Below the pieces are notes generated by a model that ran no database searches, was not told the DNA's origin, and was given only the letters and a program-made list of their open reading frames with translations. This document shows, in pieces, positions 6,845 to 14,414 of a stretch of DNA of 56,547 bases (its first letter is position 1; the number at the start of each line of letters is the position of its first letter). The DNA comes from Hespellia sp. GTDB lineage: Bacteria > Bacillota > Clostridia > Lachnospirales > Lachnospiraceae. The translations under genes were made by a program, and so were the position numbers. The stretch lies in NCBI GenBank assembly GCA_028694105.1, contig JAQUUC010000018.1, positions 1 to 56,547 on the forward strand, written 5' to 3'.

Positions 6845-9280
6845 CTAAATTTTACCTTTCCAGAATTCGGAAACCTTTTCTTTCACATCCTCAAGCCTGC
6901 ATATCTTCTGGTCCGACCACTCCCGGGGAAATACTTCCCTATACTGTCTTTGGCGAAAGCGTTCATCCAAAAGCAAAATAATTCCGGTATCCTCCTCCGT
7001 ACGGATAACCCGGCCCGCCGCCTGAAGCACCTTGTTCATTCCGGGATACATGTACGAATAATCAAATCCCGGCATCTGCCTGGCATCAAAATAATTTTTC
7101 AGAATTTCACGCTCATTGCATACCTGCGGCAGTCCGGTTCCGATAATCATCGCTCCGATCAGCTTATCTTCGGACAGATCAATTCCTTCCGAAAAGATCC
7201 CGCCCATAACGCAAAGCCCCACAAGACTGCCCGAACGCTCTTCTTCAAAATTCTCCAGAAAAATTTCACGCGCCTCTTCATTCATATACTGGGACTGCAC
7301 GATACATTCAATTTCCGTACGCGCGCTCTTATCTTGTCCATCCCCGGACATTTCCGCCTGAAGTCTGTTCCAGAATGGTGTATACACATCTTCCAAAAAC
7401 CGATAAGACGGGAAAAACGCCAAATAATTTCCACGCTTCTGACTCACAGTCTCATATATATAAGCCGCAAATTTTCGATACATTTCCTCCGAGCGAAGCG
7501 TGTACTTCGTGCTGACATCATTTCCAATCATAAGCAGTCTGTTTTCAGTCTGAAATGGTGATTTTGCATAGATTGCATAATCGTCCGAATCTACACTGAG
7601 CAGTTTTTTGTAATAGTTAATCGGTAAAAGTGTTGCCGAGAAGAAGACTGTGCTATTCCCCTGTGCCAAAAATTCCTGCAGATTCACAGATGGATTCACG
7701 CAGAACAGTTTTACTTTGAATCTTCCGCCCGGTTCTAATTCGGAATAAGTCACATAATTTTCATCCAGTCGGTCATGAATATTCAGGAAGCTCCGAATCT
7801 CAAAATAGAGATTTAGAATTTCTTCCCGCTTACCGCTCTCTTTTTCTTCTTCCAGAAAACGTTCCATCTCTGTCATCACATTCATCAGCTTGAGTGCAAT
7901 GTGGGAAACGCTTCCCAGAACCTGATATGTCTCACATTCCCGCTTAAGTTCCAGAAACTGCTTATTGCATTCTTCCAGACGTCTGGCAAGCTTCGGATCT
8001 GACAGCTTCACCAGCTTCTTTGCCGAAAGGAACTCCTCTTTATACAGAACCGCACTGTACATCTCCCGTCCGCGCTCTACAAGATTATGCGCCTCGTCAA
8101 TCAAAAACAGATAATCACCACTTCCGCCCTCCGAGAAAAATCGTTTTAAATGCGCGGTCGGATCAAACACATAATTGTAATCGCAAATGACCGCGTCCAC
8201 CCAGGTTGAGACATCAAGTGCCAGTTCAAACGGACAGACGTTATATTTTTTTGCCTGCGCCTCCAGACTTTCCCTGCTCATATCATCTGTGTGTGTCAGC
8301 ATATCAAACACAGCATCATTGACCCGGTCAAAATGCCCCTTTGCATACGGACATGCATCCGGATTGCAGTCCGCCTCTTCCATAAAACAGACTTTCTCCT
8401 TTGCTGTCAGGGTAATCACTTTGAGTCTCAGTGACTGCTCTTTTAAGGTTGCAAAAGCCTGCTCTGCCACGGTTCTGGTAATCGTCTTTGCCGTGAGATA
8501 AAAAATCTTCCGCCCAAGATTCTCCCCCATTGCTTTCACTGTTGGAAATACAGCTGCCATCGTCTTGCCCACGCCGGTAGGTGCCTGAATGAACAGCTTT
8601 TTTTTGCGAAGAATCGTCCGGTAAACAGACGTAACTAAATCTCTCTGTCCCTCCCGGTAGTCAAAAGGAAATTCAATGCTCTTAATGGAAGCATTTCTGG
8701 TCTGCTTCCACTCAAACTCGAACCTCGCCCATTTTTCATATTGATTCACGACCGCCAAAAACCATTCTTCCAATTCTTCAAATGTATACTCAGAAACAAA
8801 CTGTTTCAGCTCCTCCGTCTCCATCTGACAATAGGTCATCTGCACCCGCATCTTCTCTTGATTCTGCTGCTTTGCGTAAATATATGCATAACACTTTGCC
8901 TGTGCGAGATGTACTGGTACAGCCTCCGTGATATACTCCAGTTCCTTCAAGACGCCTTTTATCTCATCAATCGTAATGCATTCATCCGCTTCGATGATTC
9001 CGTCCGCGCGGCCTTCCACCTGAATCTGGAAATCCTGATAAGATACAAGAATCTTCATGGGCACCTCCGCGTGATACTCAGCCCCCATCCTTCGCTGTAT
9101 CTTCCGGTGGATCCGGTTGCCCATCTGCATGGCATCCTTGTCCATGCCACCCGCAACCCGGTTGTCGATATCTCCTTCCCGCAAAATAAATTCCACAAGA
9201 TTTCGCACGGATATTTTAATAACGGGATCCGCCTGCTCTGTATTAAGTTCATTCTTTTTTTCCGTCTTCTCTGCATTCAT
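6845..9280 (-). CDS. PD-(D/E)XK nuclease fused to a DinG/XPD-type Fe-S helicase
   Basis: An 811-residue protein in two parts. Residues 20-200 carry a RecB/Cas4-like nuclease core: D93 in GRADGI, E106 and K108 in DEIKG, and the QxxxY motif Q127-Y131. Residues 205-811 are a superfamily 2 helicase of the XPD/DinG group: Walker A QAPTGVGKT at 232-240, DEAH at 395-398, and four cysteines (C298, C305, C310, C349) between them, placed like the XPD 4Fe-4S ligands. The C-terminal half shows the arginine-finger region QAAGRVIRTEEDTG. It probably unwinds 5'-3' and cuts single-stranded DNA in repair, but that is inferred from the families. It appears monocistronic. The ATG start has only a weak ribosome binding site. 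Confidence 0.88.
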   Translation of the reverse strand: MNAEKTEKKNELNTEQADPVIKISVRNLVEFILREGDIDNRVAGGMDKDAMQMGNRIHRKIQRRMGAEYHAEVPMKILVSYQDFQIQVEGRADGIIEADECITIDEIKGVLKELEYITEAVPVHLAQAKCYAYIYAKQQNQEKMRVQMTYCQMETEELKQFVSEYTFEELEEWFLAVVNQYEKWARFEFEWKQTRNASIKSIEFPFDYREGQRDLVTSVYRTILRKKKLFIQAPTGVGKTMAAVFPTVKAMGENLGRKIFYLTAKTITRTVAEQAFATLKEQSLRLKVITLTAKEKVCFMEEADCNPDACPYAKGHFDRVNDAVFDMLTHTDDMSRESLEAQAKKYNVCPFELALDVSTWVDAVICDYNYVFDPTAHLKRFFSEGGSGDYLFLIDEAHNLVERGREMYSAVLYKEEFLSAKKLVKLSDPKLARRLEECNKQFLELKRECETYQVLGSVSHIALKLMNVMTEMERFLEEEKESGKREEILNLYFEIRSFLNIHDRLDENYVTYSELEPGGRFKVKLFCVNPSVNLQEFLAQGNSTVFFSATLLPINYYKKLLSVDSDDYAIYAKSPFQTENRLLMIGNDVSTKYTLRSEEMYRKFAAYIYETVSQKRGNYLAFFPSYRFLEDVYTPFWNRLQAEMSGDGQDKSARTEIECIVQSQYMNEEAREIFLENFEEERSGSLVGLCVMGGIFSEGIDLSEDKLIGAMIIGTGLPQVCNEREILKNYFDARQMPGFDYSYMYPGMNKVLQAAGRVIRTEEDTGIILLLDERFRQRQYREVFPREWSDQKICRLEDVKEKVSEFWKGKI

Positions 9281-9340
9281 ATACGTATCTTAACACTTAC
9301 TGAAATCCTGCACAAGTTATAAGGCAGATAAAAAAGAGAA

Positions 9341-9399
9341 CAAAAACAGGACAGGCATCCGCAATGTCATTACTCAAATTGCAAATACCCGTCCCTGCT
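9341..9399 (-). terminator. Terminator of the HPr-like gene
   Basis: On the minus strand 9378-9399 pairs imperfectly with 9346-9365 (several G-U pairs and mismatches). It is followed by a T-rich stretch, TTTTTGTTCTCTTTTTT (9330-9346). It starts 15 bases after the HPr-like stop. Confidence 0.6.
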
Positions 9400-9413
9400 T
9401 TTTACTTCTGTTC

Positions 9414-9644
9414 TTATGCTACCGCATATTTCTGAAGCAAGTTTTCAAATTTTGAATTATTGTCTGCATACGCAACAGTCAGACAATTCGATAAACCTAA
9501 GCTAAATACTCCCAAAATAGATTTTGCGTCGACCACCATGCGGTTGTAAATGACATCAATATCAAAATCACATTCCGAGGCCGCTTTTACAAATGCTTTT
9601 ACATCATCAGCAGTCTTGAACTGAATTTGCATCTTGTTTTCCAT
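9414..9644 (-). CDS. HPr-like protein lacking the catalytic histidine (Crh-like)
   Basis: A 76-residue HPr-fold protein. The region that holds the phosphorylated His in HPr (GIHARPA) reads KTADDVKAF, with no His anywhere in the protein. The regulatory serine region is kept: DAKSILGVFSLG, with the Ser at residue 42, matching Ser46 of HPr. This is the residue pattern of Bacillus Crh, which cannot carry PTS phosphate but is phosphorylated by HPr kinase to serve as CcpA corepressor. I infer a similar signalling role; low identity means an independent origin is possible. The start is the ATG at 9644, nine bases after AGGAG. A promoter with an overlapping cre lies upstream. The neighbour upstream is ptsI, but a terminator separates them. 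Confidence 0.8.
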   Translation of the reverse strand: MENKMQIQFKTADDVKAFVKAASECDFDIDVIYNRMVVDAKSILGVFSLGLSNCLTVAYADNNSKFENLLQKYAVA

Positions 9645-9712
9645 CGTAAACAACTCCTTTCTCTGGTCTTTCTGTATATTTATACAATCCCTTAATATCT
9701 TTTGACATCCCT

Positions 9713-9741
9713 ATAGTAGACGAAAGTGAAATCGGTTTCAA
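9713..9741 (-). promoter_or_regulatory. Promoter of the HPr-like gene
   Basis: The minus strand has -35 TTGAAA (9736-9741), exactly 17 bases, and -10 TACTAT (9713-9718). The leader to the ATG is about 60 bases. Confidence 0.7.
9727..9740. promoter_or_regulatory. cre site (CcpA operator) overlapping the -35 box
   Basis: TGAAATCGGTTTCA matches the catabolite-responsive element consensus TGWAANCGNTNWCA at every position and is nearly palindromic. It covers most of the -35 box and part of the spacer of the HPr-like promoter, a position where CcpA binding would be expected to repress. Confidence 0.8.
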
Positions 9742-9758
9742 TAGAAAATTTTACCAAA

Positions 9759-9818
9759 TTTTCCTCCATTCCAAGTCATAATTCGTCATGTTTTGTCAAA
9801 TTTCACCATATATAGTCA
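9759..9818 (-). repeat. Six 10-bp phased direct repeats upstream of the HPr-like promoter
   Basis: Read on the minus strand from 9818, six consecutive 10-base units begin TGAC, TGGT, TGAC, TGAC, TGAC and TGGA. Units are otherwise AT rich. The block ends 17 bases upstream of the -35 box. A similar four-unit block lies upstream of ptsH. With the palindrome at 9882-9902 and the ptsI terminator it accounts for much of the 312-base gap at 9645-9956. Confidence 0.65.
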
Positions 9819-9881
9819 AAAAATTTGATTTTCTTTTTCACTTGTGTTTTATCTGTAGTAGTTAAATACTTGGTAACAAGA

Positions 9882-9902
9882 TGAAGGTCCAGTGGACCTT
9901 CA
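9882..9902. repeat. Perfect inverted repeat in the ptsI/HPr-like gap
   Basis: TGAAGGTCCA (9882-9891) and TGGACCTTCA (9893-9902) are perfect inverted copies separated by one base. There is no T run next to it, so it looks more like a protein binding site or RNA stem than a terminator. Confidence 0.5.
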
Positions 9903-9916
9903 CTTGCATGCTTCGC

Positions 9917-9951
9917 AAAAAAAGAACGGGGACAATACGTCTCCGCTCTTT
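9917..9951 (-). terminator. Terminator of ptsHI
   Basis: On the minus strand 9939-9951 pairs with 9921-9933 (13 positions with G-U pairs) around a 5-base loop and runs into seven T residues. It starts six bases after the ptsI stop. Confidence 0.85.
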
Positions 9952-9956
9952 CTGTT

Positions 9957-11579
9957 CTATTCACATTCACGAATCTTCTTACGAAGTGGTAACACCAAAG
10001 CCGGTGAAACTGATAATTCATCAACCCCCATCTTGAGGAACTGGTCTGTCAGCTCTGTATCCGCTCCAAGTTCTCCGCAGATACCAATCCATTTGCCCTC
10101 TGCATGTGCATTATCGGCTGCCATCTGAATCATACGAAGCACTGCCGGATGATGCGTATCAAGGAATGGTTCCAATTTTGGATTCTGACGGTCAATTGCA
10201 AGTGTATACTGTGTCAGATCATTCGTTCCAACACTGAAGAAGTCAACCTCTTTTGCAAGTTCGCGGCTCATCATAACTGAAGCCGGCGTCTCAATCATAA
10301 TACCAATCTCGATATCCTTCTTATATGGAATGCCTTCTTCATCTAATTCTGCCTTTACAGTTGCGACTATTTCCTTAATCTTCTTTACTTCATCTACCGA
10401 AATAATCATCGGGAACATAATTGCAATCTGTCCAAATGCCGATGCGCGGTATAAGGCACGAAGCTGTGTCTTAAAAATCTCCGGCTGTGACAGACAAATA
10501 CGGATTGCACGATATCCAAGTGCTGGATTCTCTTCTTTTGGAAGATTGAAGTAATCCACCTGCTTGTCCGCACCGATATCCAGCGTACGGATAATGACAC
10601 GCTTTCCTGCCATATTCTCTGCAACCTGCTTATACACCTGAAACTGTGCTTCCTCTGTCGGGAAATCGTTACTTTCCAAATATAAGAATTCACTGCGGAA
10701 TAATCCAATTCCGCCCGCATCATTCTTCAAAACAAGTCCTACATCGGATACATTACCGATATTCGCGTACACATTTACCTTCTGTCCGCTTTTCGTTACG
10801 TTCTCTTTTCCCTTTAATTCATCAAGAAGACGTCTCTGTTCAAGATCTTTCTCGCGTTTCTCACGCATTACAGTAAGTGTCGCTTCATCCGGATCAATAT
10901 AGATAGTTCCTGTAAATCCATCAATGACTGCATCTTTTCCGTCAAACTGCTCGCTAAGCTCATCACCAAGCCCGATGACTGCCGGTATGTTCATAGTACG
11001 TGCAAGAATTGCTGTATGTGAACTTGCTGAACCATACATCGTCGCAAATCCAAGAACCTTCTCCTTGTCCAGCTGAACGGTCTCGCTTGGAGCAAGGTCA
11101 TCTGCTGCGATAATAACGGGCTCATCCGTCTTCATGGATGTTTCTCCACTTCCCGATAAAATGTTAAGGATACGTTCTGAAACGTCCTTTACATCTGCTG
11201 CACGTCCCTGCATGTATGCGTCGTCCATAGACGAAAACATCTGTGCAAAATTATCTGCTGTTGTAGCAACTGCGTACTCTGCATTCACTTCCTGTGTCTG
11301 AATGATATTCTCAATTGATTCAATGTAGTCCAAGTCTTCCAGCATCATCTGATGAATTTCAAAAATAGCGGCATTCGCCTCACCAACATCTGCAATTGCT
11401 TTGTTATACAGTTCTTTTAACTGCTCAATTGCAATCTTCTTGGCATCGTGAAAGCGTTCTGTCTCGGCTGTTGTATTATCTACATGTGTACGTTTAATGA
11501 CCTTGTCATTCCGTTTGTAGAATTTAATCTTACCGATGGAAACGCCCCCAAATACACTTTTTCCTTTAATTGTAATCAT
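9957..11579 (-). CDS. ptsI: PTS enzyme I (phosphoenolpyruvate-protein phosphotransferase)
   Basis: It transfers phosphate from PEP to HPr, the first step of all PTS sugar uptake, in the cytoplasm. At 540 residues it is slightly shorter than the usual about 570. The N-terminal HPr-binding and phosphohistidine domain carries the active His at residue 188 in GSASSHTAILAR. The PEP-binding barrel contains GIGLFRSEFLY, an IMIETPAS segment and FFSVGTNDLTQY. AAGGAG precedes the ATG at normal distance. ptsH lies 24 bases upstream in the same direction, so ptsHI form an operon with the terminator at 9917-9951. Confidence 0.97.
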   Translation of the reverse strand: MITIKGKSVFGGVSIGKIKFYKRNDKVIKRTHVDNTTAETERFHDAKKIAIEQLKELYNKAIADVGEANAAIFEIHQMMLEDLDYIESIENIIQTQEVNAEYAVATTADNFAQMFSSMDDAYMQGRAADVKDVSERILNILSGSGETSMKTDEPVIIAADDLAPSETVQLDKEKVLGFATMYGSASSHTAILARTMNIPAVIGLGDELSEQFDGKDAVIDGFTGTIYIDPDEATLTVMREKREKDLEQRRLLDELKGKENVTKSGQKVNVYANIGNVSDVGLVLKNDAGGIGLFRSEFLYLESNDFPTEEAQFQVYKQVAENMAGKRVIIRTLDIGADKQVDYFNLPKEENPALGYRAIRICLSQPEIFKTQLRALYRASAFGQIAIMFPMIISVDEVKKIKEIVATVKAELDEEGIPYKKDIEIGIMIETPASVMMSRELAKEVDFFSVGTNDLTQYTLAIDRQNPKLEPFLDTHHPAVLRMIQMAADNAHAEGKWIGICGELGADTELTDQFLKMGVDELSVSPALVLPLRKKIRECE

Positions 11580-11603
11580 GATATCTCCTTATAAATGCAC
11601 TTT

Positions 11604-11861
11604 TTATAACTCTGCTTTTAAGAATGCTTCTAATGCTGCGATTGCATCAGCTTCGTCATCGCCCTCTGCTGACATTGTAATCTCCATGCCTGTCTTAACT
11701 CCAAGTCCCATAACGCCAAAGATTCGCTTTGCATCTACCATCTTGCCATCTTTGCCGATCTTGATATCTGAAGCAAACTCCTTTGCTTTGTTAACCAGTA
11801 AACCTGCCGGTCTTGCGTGAATTCCCTCTGGATCTGTGATTGTGTACTTCAGTTCTTTCAT
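11604..11861 (-). CDS. ptsH: PTS phosphocarrier HPr with Arg at position 46
   Basis: An 85-residue phosphocarrier that accepts phosphate from EI on His15 (GIHARPAG, residues 13-20) and passes it to EIIA domains. The site normally phosphorylated by HPr kinase is changed: DAKRIFGVMGLG has Arg at residue 46 where Firmicutes usually have Ser, and Gly at the second Ser of the motif. It should therefore transport but not act as a P-Ser-HPr signal. The ATG at 11861 follows GGAGG by nine bases; longer in-frame starts lack a site. First gene of ptsHI. Confidence 0.95.
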   Translation of the reverse strand: MKELKYTITDPEGIHARPAGLLVNKAKEFASDIKIGKDGKMVDAKRIFGVMGLGVKTGMEITMSAEGDDEADAIAALEAFLKAEL

Positions 11862-11902
11862 AATTAAAAACCCTCCTTGAATAGATATAATTTGATTCAT
11901 TT

Positions 11903-11908
11903 ATTATA
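11903..11908 (-). promoter_or_regulatory. Candidate -10 box of ptsHI
   Basis: TATAAT on the minus strand, 42 bases upstream of the ptsH ATG. The -35 position at 17 bases reads TAGGAA, a poor match, which would fit an activated promoter. Confidence 0.5.
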
Positions 11909-11954
11909 CACTGAATCTACGGTTTTTCCTAGTCTATTTGTAAATATTTTTGAT

Positions 11955-11994
11955 ATTTTTTTCACATATAGTCATATTCATTCATTTCCGCTCA
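11955..11994 (-). repeat. Four 10-bp phased direct repeats upstream of ptsHI
   Basis: Read on the minus strand from 11994, four consecutive 10-base units begin TGAG, TGAA, TGAC and TGAA. The third unit, TGACTATATG, is nearly identical to TGACTATATA, the first unit upstream of the HPr-like gene. The block lies 46 bases upstream of the -10 box. Confidence 0.6.
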
Positions 11995-12011
11995 TTATCG
12001 TTTCTAAAAAT

Positions 12012-12040
12012 TTGAATTTGCCCCGATTGTATGATAAACT
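12012..12040 (+). promoter_or_regulatory. Candidate promoter of the MATE gene
   Basis: TTGAAT (12012-12017), 17 bases and TAAACT (12035-12040) lie 39 bases upstream of the start codon, divergent from ptsHI. Confidence 0.45.
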
Positions 12041-12079
12041 TATTAATCAATATAAACGTATTAATTAAAGGAGTTTTTC

Positions 12080-13426
12080 ATGACAAAAGATATGACAACG
12101 GGTAATTCAACCAAATTGATTCTGCTCTTCACACTCCCTGTTTTATTCGGAAATCTATTTCAGAATCTATACAGCATCATCGACACTGTCATCGTTGGTC
12201 AGTATCTCGGCGTCAACGCACTTGCCGCGGTCGGCAGCACCGGATCTCTGACATTTATCGTGTTTGGTCTCGTCACTGGAATGACCAGCGGATTTGGGAT
12301 TCTCCTCTCACAGTCCTTCGGCGCAAGGGATGAGAAAATGTTACGCCACTATACTGCAATGTCCTTTTATCTGTGTATTGCTTTTTCGGTTTTTATGACT
12401 CTGCTTTTATTATTATGTAACGATATCGTTTTACATCTGATGAATACACCCGACACAATTTATTCAGACACTTACATTTATATTGCGATCATTTATGCCG
12501 GATTTCCAGTCACAGTCTTTTATAACCTGCTCGCTTCGATTGCCCGTGCACTCGGTGACAGCCGGACACCGCTTTATTTTCTGATTGTTTCATCCGTATT
12601 AAATGTAATTCTCGATTTCCTGCTTGTAGCAATTATCCCGCTCGGCGTAGCCGGTGCGGCAATTGCAACCGTAATTGCGCAGGGCATTTCCGCTGTCCTC
12701 TGTCTCTTTTATACTTGGCGAAAGTATCCACTGATACATTTTTGCAGAGATGATGCACACATGAAATGGAGCAGCATCCGTGCACTATTGTCGATGGGCA
12801 TTCCAATGGCACTGCAGTTCTCCATCACCGGAATCGGGACAGTCATTGTACAATCTGCACTTAATCTGTTCGGCGCAACCTATATCGCCGCATATTCATC
12901 TGCTATGAAGATTCAGAATTTTGCGGTTCAGTTCTATCCCTCCATCGGTGTTGCAATGGCAACCTATGCCGGACAGAATTATGGTGCCGGTAAAATGCAC
13001 CGCATACGGGAAGGTGTCCGCAACAGCATGATCTGCTCTGCACTCTTTAGTATCGCACTCATGATTGCCGCGTATTTTTTCTTCGCCGACATGCTTTCCA
13101 TCTTCACCTCCGATCCACTCGGTGAACTGCGCGGCATTGCAAGACAGTTTTTCCACATTTCACTGTGGTTTTATCCGTTACTGGGCATTATATTTATCTA
13201 CCGGAATACCCTGCAGGGTATTGGAAACGGACTAGTTCCAATGCTTGGCGGTGTGGCAGAACTCATCGCGCGTGCGTTTGTCATTTTCTTTTTAACAGCT
13301 CCTCTTGGTTTCCTTGGGATTCTATTAAGCGATCCAATCGCATGGATCAGCGCACTGCTCCCATTGATTCCATATTATTACTGGTATATGTCAAAGCAGA
13401 AAAATTTGGAAGAAAAATCGAAATAG
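12080..13426 (+). CDS. MATE-family multidrug/cation exporter
   Basis: A 448-residue protein with about 12 membrane segments, the standard size for the MATE family, which exports drugs or metabolites in exchange for Na+ or H+. The N-terminal signature MTTGNSTKLILLFTLPVLFGN and the repeated half structure (residues 10-210 and 235-430) are typical of the DinF/NorM-like group common in Clostridia. AAAGGAG lies 7-8 bases before the ATG. It is a single plus-strand gene, divergent from ptsHI. The substrate is not predictable. Confidence 0.92.
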   Translation: MTKDMTTGNSTKLILLFTLPVLFGNLFQNLYSIIDTVIVGQYLGVNALAAVGSTGSLTFIVFGLVTGMTSGFGILLSQSFGARDEKMLRHYTAMSFYLCIAFSVFMTLLLLLCNDIVLHLMNTPDTIYSDTYIYIAIIYAGFPVTVFYNLLASIARALGDSRTPLYFLIVSSVLNVILDFLLVAIIPLGVAGAAIATVIAQGISAVLCLFYTWRKYPLIHFCRDDAHMKWSSIRALLSMGIPMALQFSITGIGTVIVQSALNLFGATYIAAYSSAMKIQNFAVQFYPSIGVAMATYAGQNYGAGKMHRIREGVRNSMICSALFSIALMIAAYFFFADMLSIFTSDPLGELRGIARQFFHISLWFYPLLGIIFIYRNTLQGIGNGLVPMLGGVAELIARAFVIFFLTAPLGFLGILLSDPIAWISALLPLIPYYYWYMSKQKNLEEKSK

Positions 13427-13469
13427 TGCACAAACATTGTGTAATTTTTATAATTCTTATTTTATTTCA

Positions 13470-13498
13470 TTGACAACCCTTGTGAAATATGCTAATCT
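13470..13498 (+). promoter_or_regulatory. Promoter of the cold-shock gene
   Basis: TTGACA (13470-13475), 17 bases and TAATCT (13493-13498). The leader of about 65 bases contains GATAAG (13506-13511) and CTTATC (13525-13530), able to form a small hairpin such as csp leaders use for temperature response. Confidence 0.7.
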
Positions 13499-13568
13499 GA
13501 CTAAGGATAAGTTGCTTAAGACATCTTATCTGACACTTATTATTTTTTAATTTTATGGAGGTAACACA

Positions 13569-13769
13569 ATGAGCACAGGTACAGTAAAATGGTTTAACAA
13601 CCAAAAAGGTTATGGATTCATTTCTGACGCTGAAGGAAAAGATGTATTCGTACACTATTCAGGATTAGCTATGGAAGGATTCAAGTCTTTAGAAGAAGGT
13701 CAGGAAGTAGAATTTGAAGTGACTGAAGGAGCTAAAGGACCACAGGCAATCAACGTAGTAAAACTTTAA
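13569..13769 (+). CDS. Cold-shock-domain RNA/ssDNA-binding protein
   Basis: A 66-residue CspA/CspB-type protein forming one OB-fold barrel. RNP1 is KGYGFI (residues 13-18) and RNP2 is VFVHY (26-30), the aromatic surface that binds single-stranded nucleic acid. Such proteins act as RNA chaperones. ATGGAGGT lies upstream of the ATG, giving GGAGG seven bases from the start. It has its own promoter and a strong terminator. Paralogues usually exist elsewhere, so I give no numbered symbol. Confidence 0.96.
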   Translation: MSTGTVKWFNNQKGYGFISDAEGKDVFVHYSGLAMEGFKSLEEGQEVEFEVTEGAKGPQAINVVKL

Positions 13770-13842
13770 TCAGAATTTAATGTACCTTTTAATAGATAAA
13801 CTTGTTTAGATATTTAAAAGATTTACAGCAAAATGAGATTAG

Positions 13843-13875
13843 AAAAAAACTTTCACTTAGGTGAAAGTTTTTTTT
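13843..13875 (+). terminator. Terminator of the cold-shock gene
   Basis: AAACTTTCAC (13847-13856) and GTGAAAGTTT (13861-13870), extended by A/T pairs, with a TTAG loop and a run of T residues. Confidence 0.9.
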
Positions 13876-13893
13876 GTAACCAGATTACGATTT

Positions 13894-13934
13894 AAGAGAC
13901 GACAGATTGAGGGGAACTCGACCTGTCGTCTCTT
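13894..13934 (-). terminator. Hairpin downstream of the ACT-domain gene
   Basis: A perfect 12-bp stem (13894-13905 with 13923-13934) contains a smaller inner GAG/CTC stem and can be extended by outer copies of the sequence CGATTTA. It ends the aryl-pyruvate operon on the minus strand. The following T tract is short. Confidence 0.65.
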
Positions 13935-13954
13935 ATCTACACTAAATCGCAATT

Positions 13955-14398
13955 TCACATATTAATATTTGATACGTAAGCCTCAGAAGCTTCCCATACA
14001 TCAAATCCGCTTCCTCTTAAAATATCCACAACCCTCGCCGGATCATCGGTCTTTAATACAGCTGACGCATCTTCACCATTTGCAAATGCGTACATATATT
14101 CAATGTTCACTTCACCTTCTACAATCTGGTGCATCGCTTTACTAAGTGAGCCCGTCTCATGTGGCACGCGAAGTGCAACAACATCTGTCAGGTTTGCTGA
14201 CATTCCATTTTCTTTCAGAACCGCTCTTCCCTTTACAGGATCTGAGACGATCATGCGAAGCATTCCATACTCTGCGGTATCCGCGAGACTGAGTGCTACG
14301 ATATTAACTCCATTGCTCGCGAGAACTGCGAGCACTTCATCCATGCTGCCGGCACGGTTTTCTAAAAATACCGATAACTGCTGAATTGTAATTCCCAT
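13955..14398 (-). CDS. Tandem ACT-domain protein of the aryl-pyruvate operon
   Basis: A 147-residue protein with two ACT-like halves (about residues 3-70 and 72-140; the first begins ITIQQLSVFLENRAGSM). ACT domains bind amino acids and regulate enzymes. In many anaerobes a protein of this size lies next to PaaK-like ligases and indolepyruvate oxidoreductase, as here, so it is probably an aromatic amino acid sensor for these enzymes; that role is inferred. The ATG at 14398 is preceded by AGGTGG. It follows the ligase gene by 16 bases and is the last gene of the operon. Confidence 0.85.
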   Translation of the reverse strand: MGITIQQLSVFLENRAGSMDEVLAVLASNGVNIVALSLADTAEYGMLRMIVSDPVKGRAVLKENGMSANLTDVVALRVPHETGSLSKAMHQIVEGEVNIEYMYAFANGEDASAVLKTDDPARVVDILRGSGFDVWEASEAYVSNINM

Positions 14399-14414
14399 AT
14401 TGTCCACCTTTCTC

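Noticed and set aside
6950-7561. Plus-strand ORF of 203 residues inside the helicase gene
   Set aside because: Antisense to a well-supported gene, no start signals and no recognisable protein features.
9759-9818. A-tract curvature alone as explanation for the phased repeats
   Set aside because: The conserved feature is TGA at each tenth base, not an A run; curvature may add to it but does not explain the TGAC identity. Not excluded experimentally.
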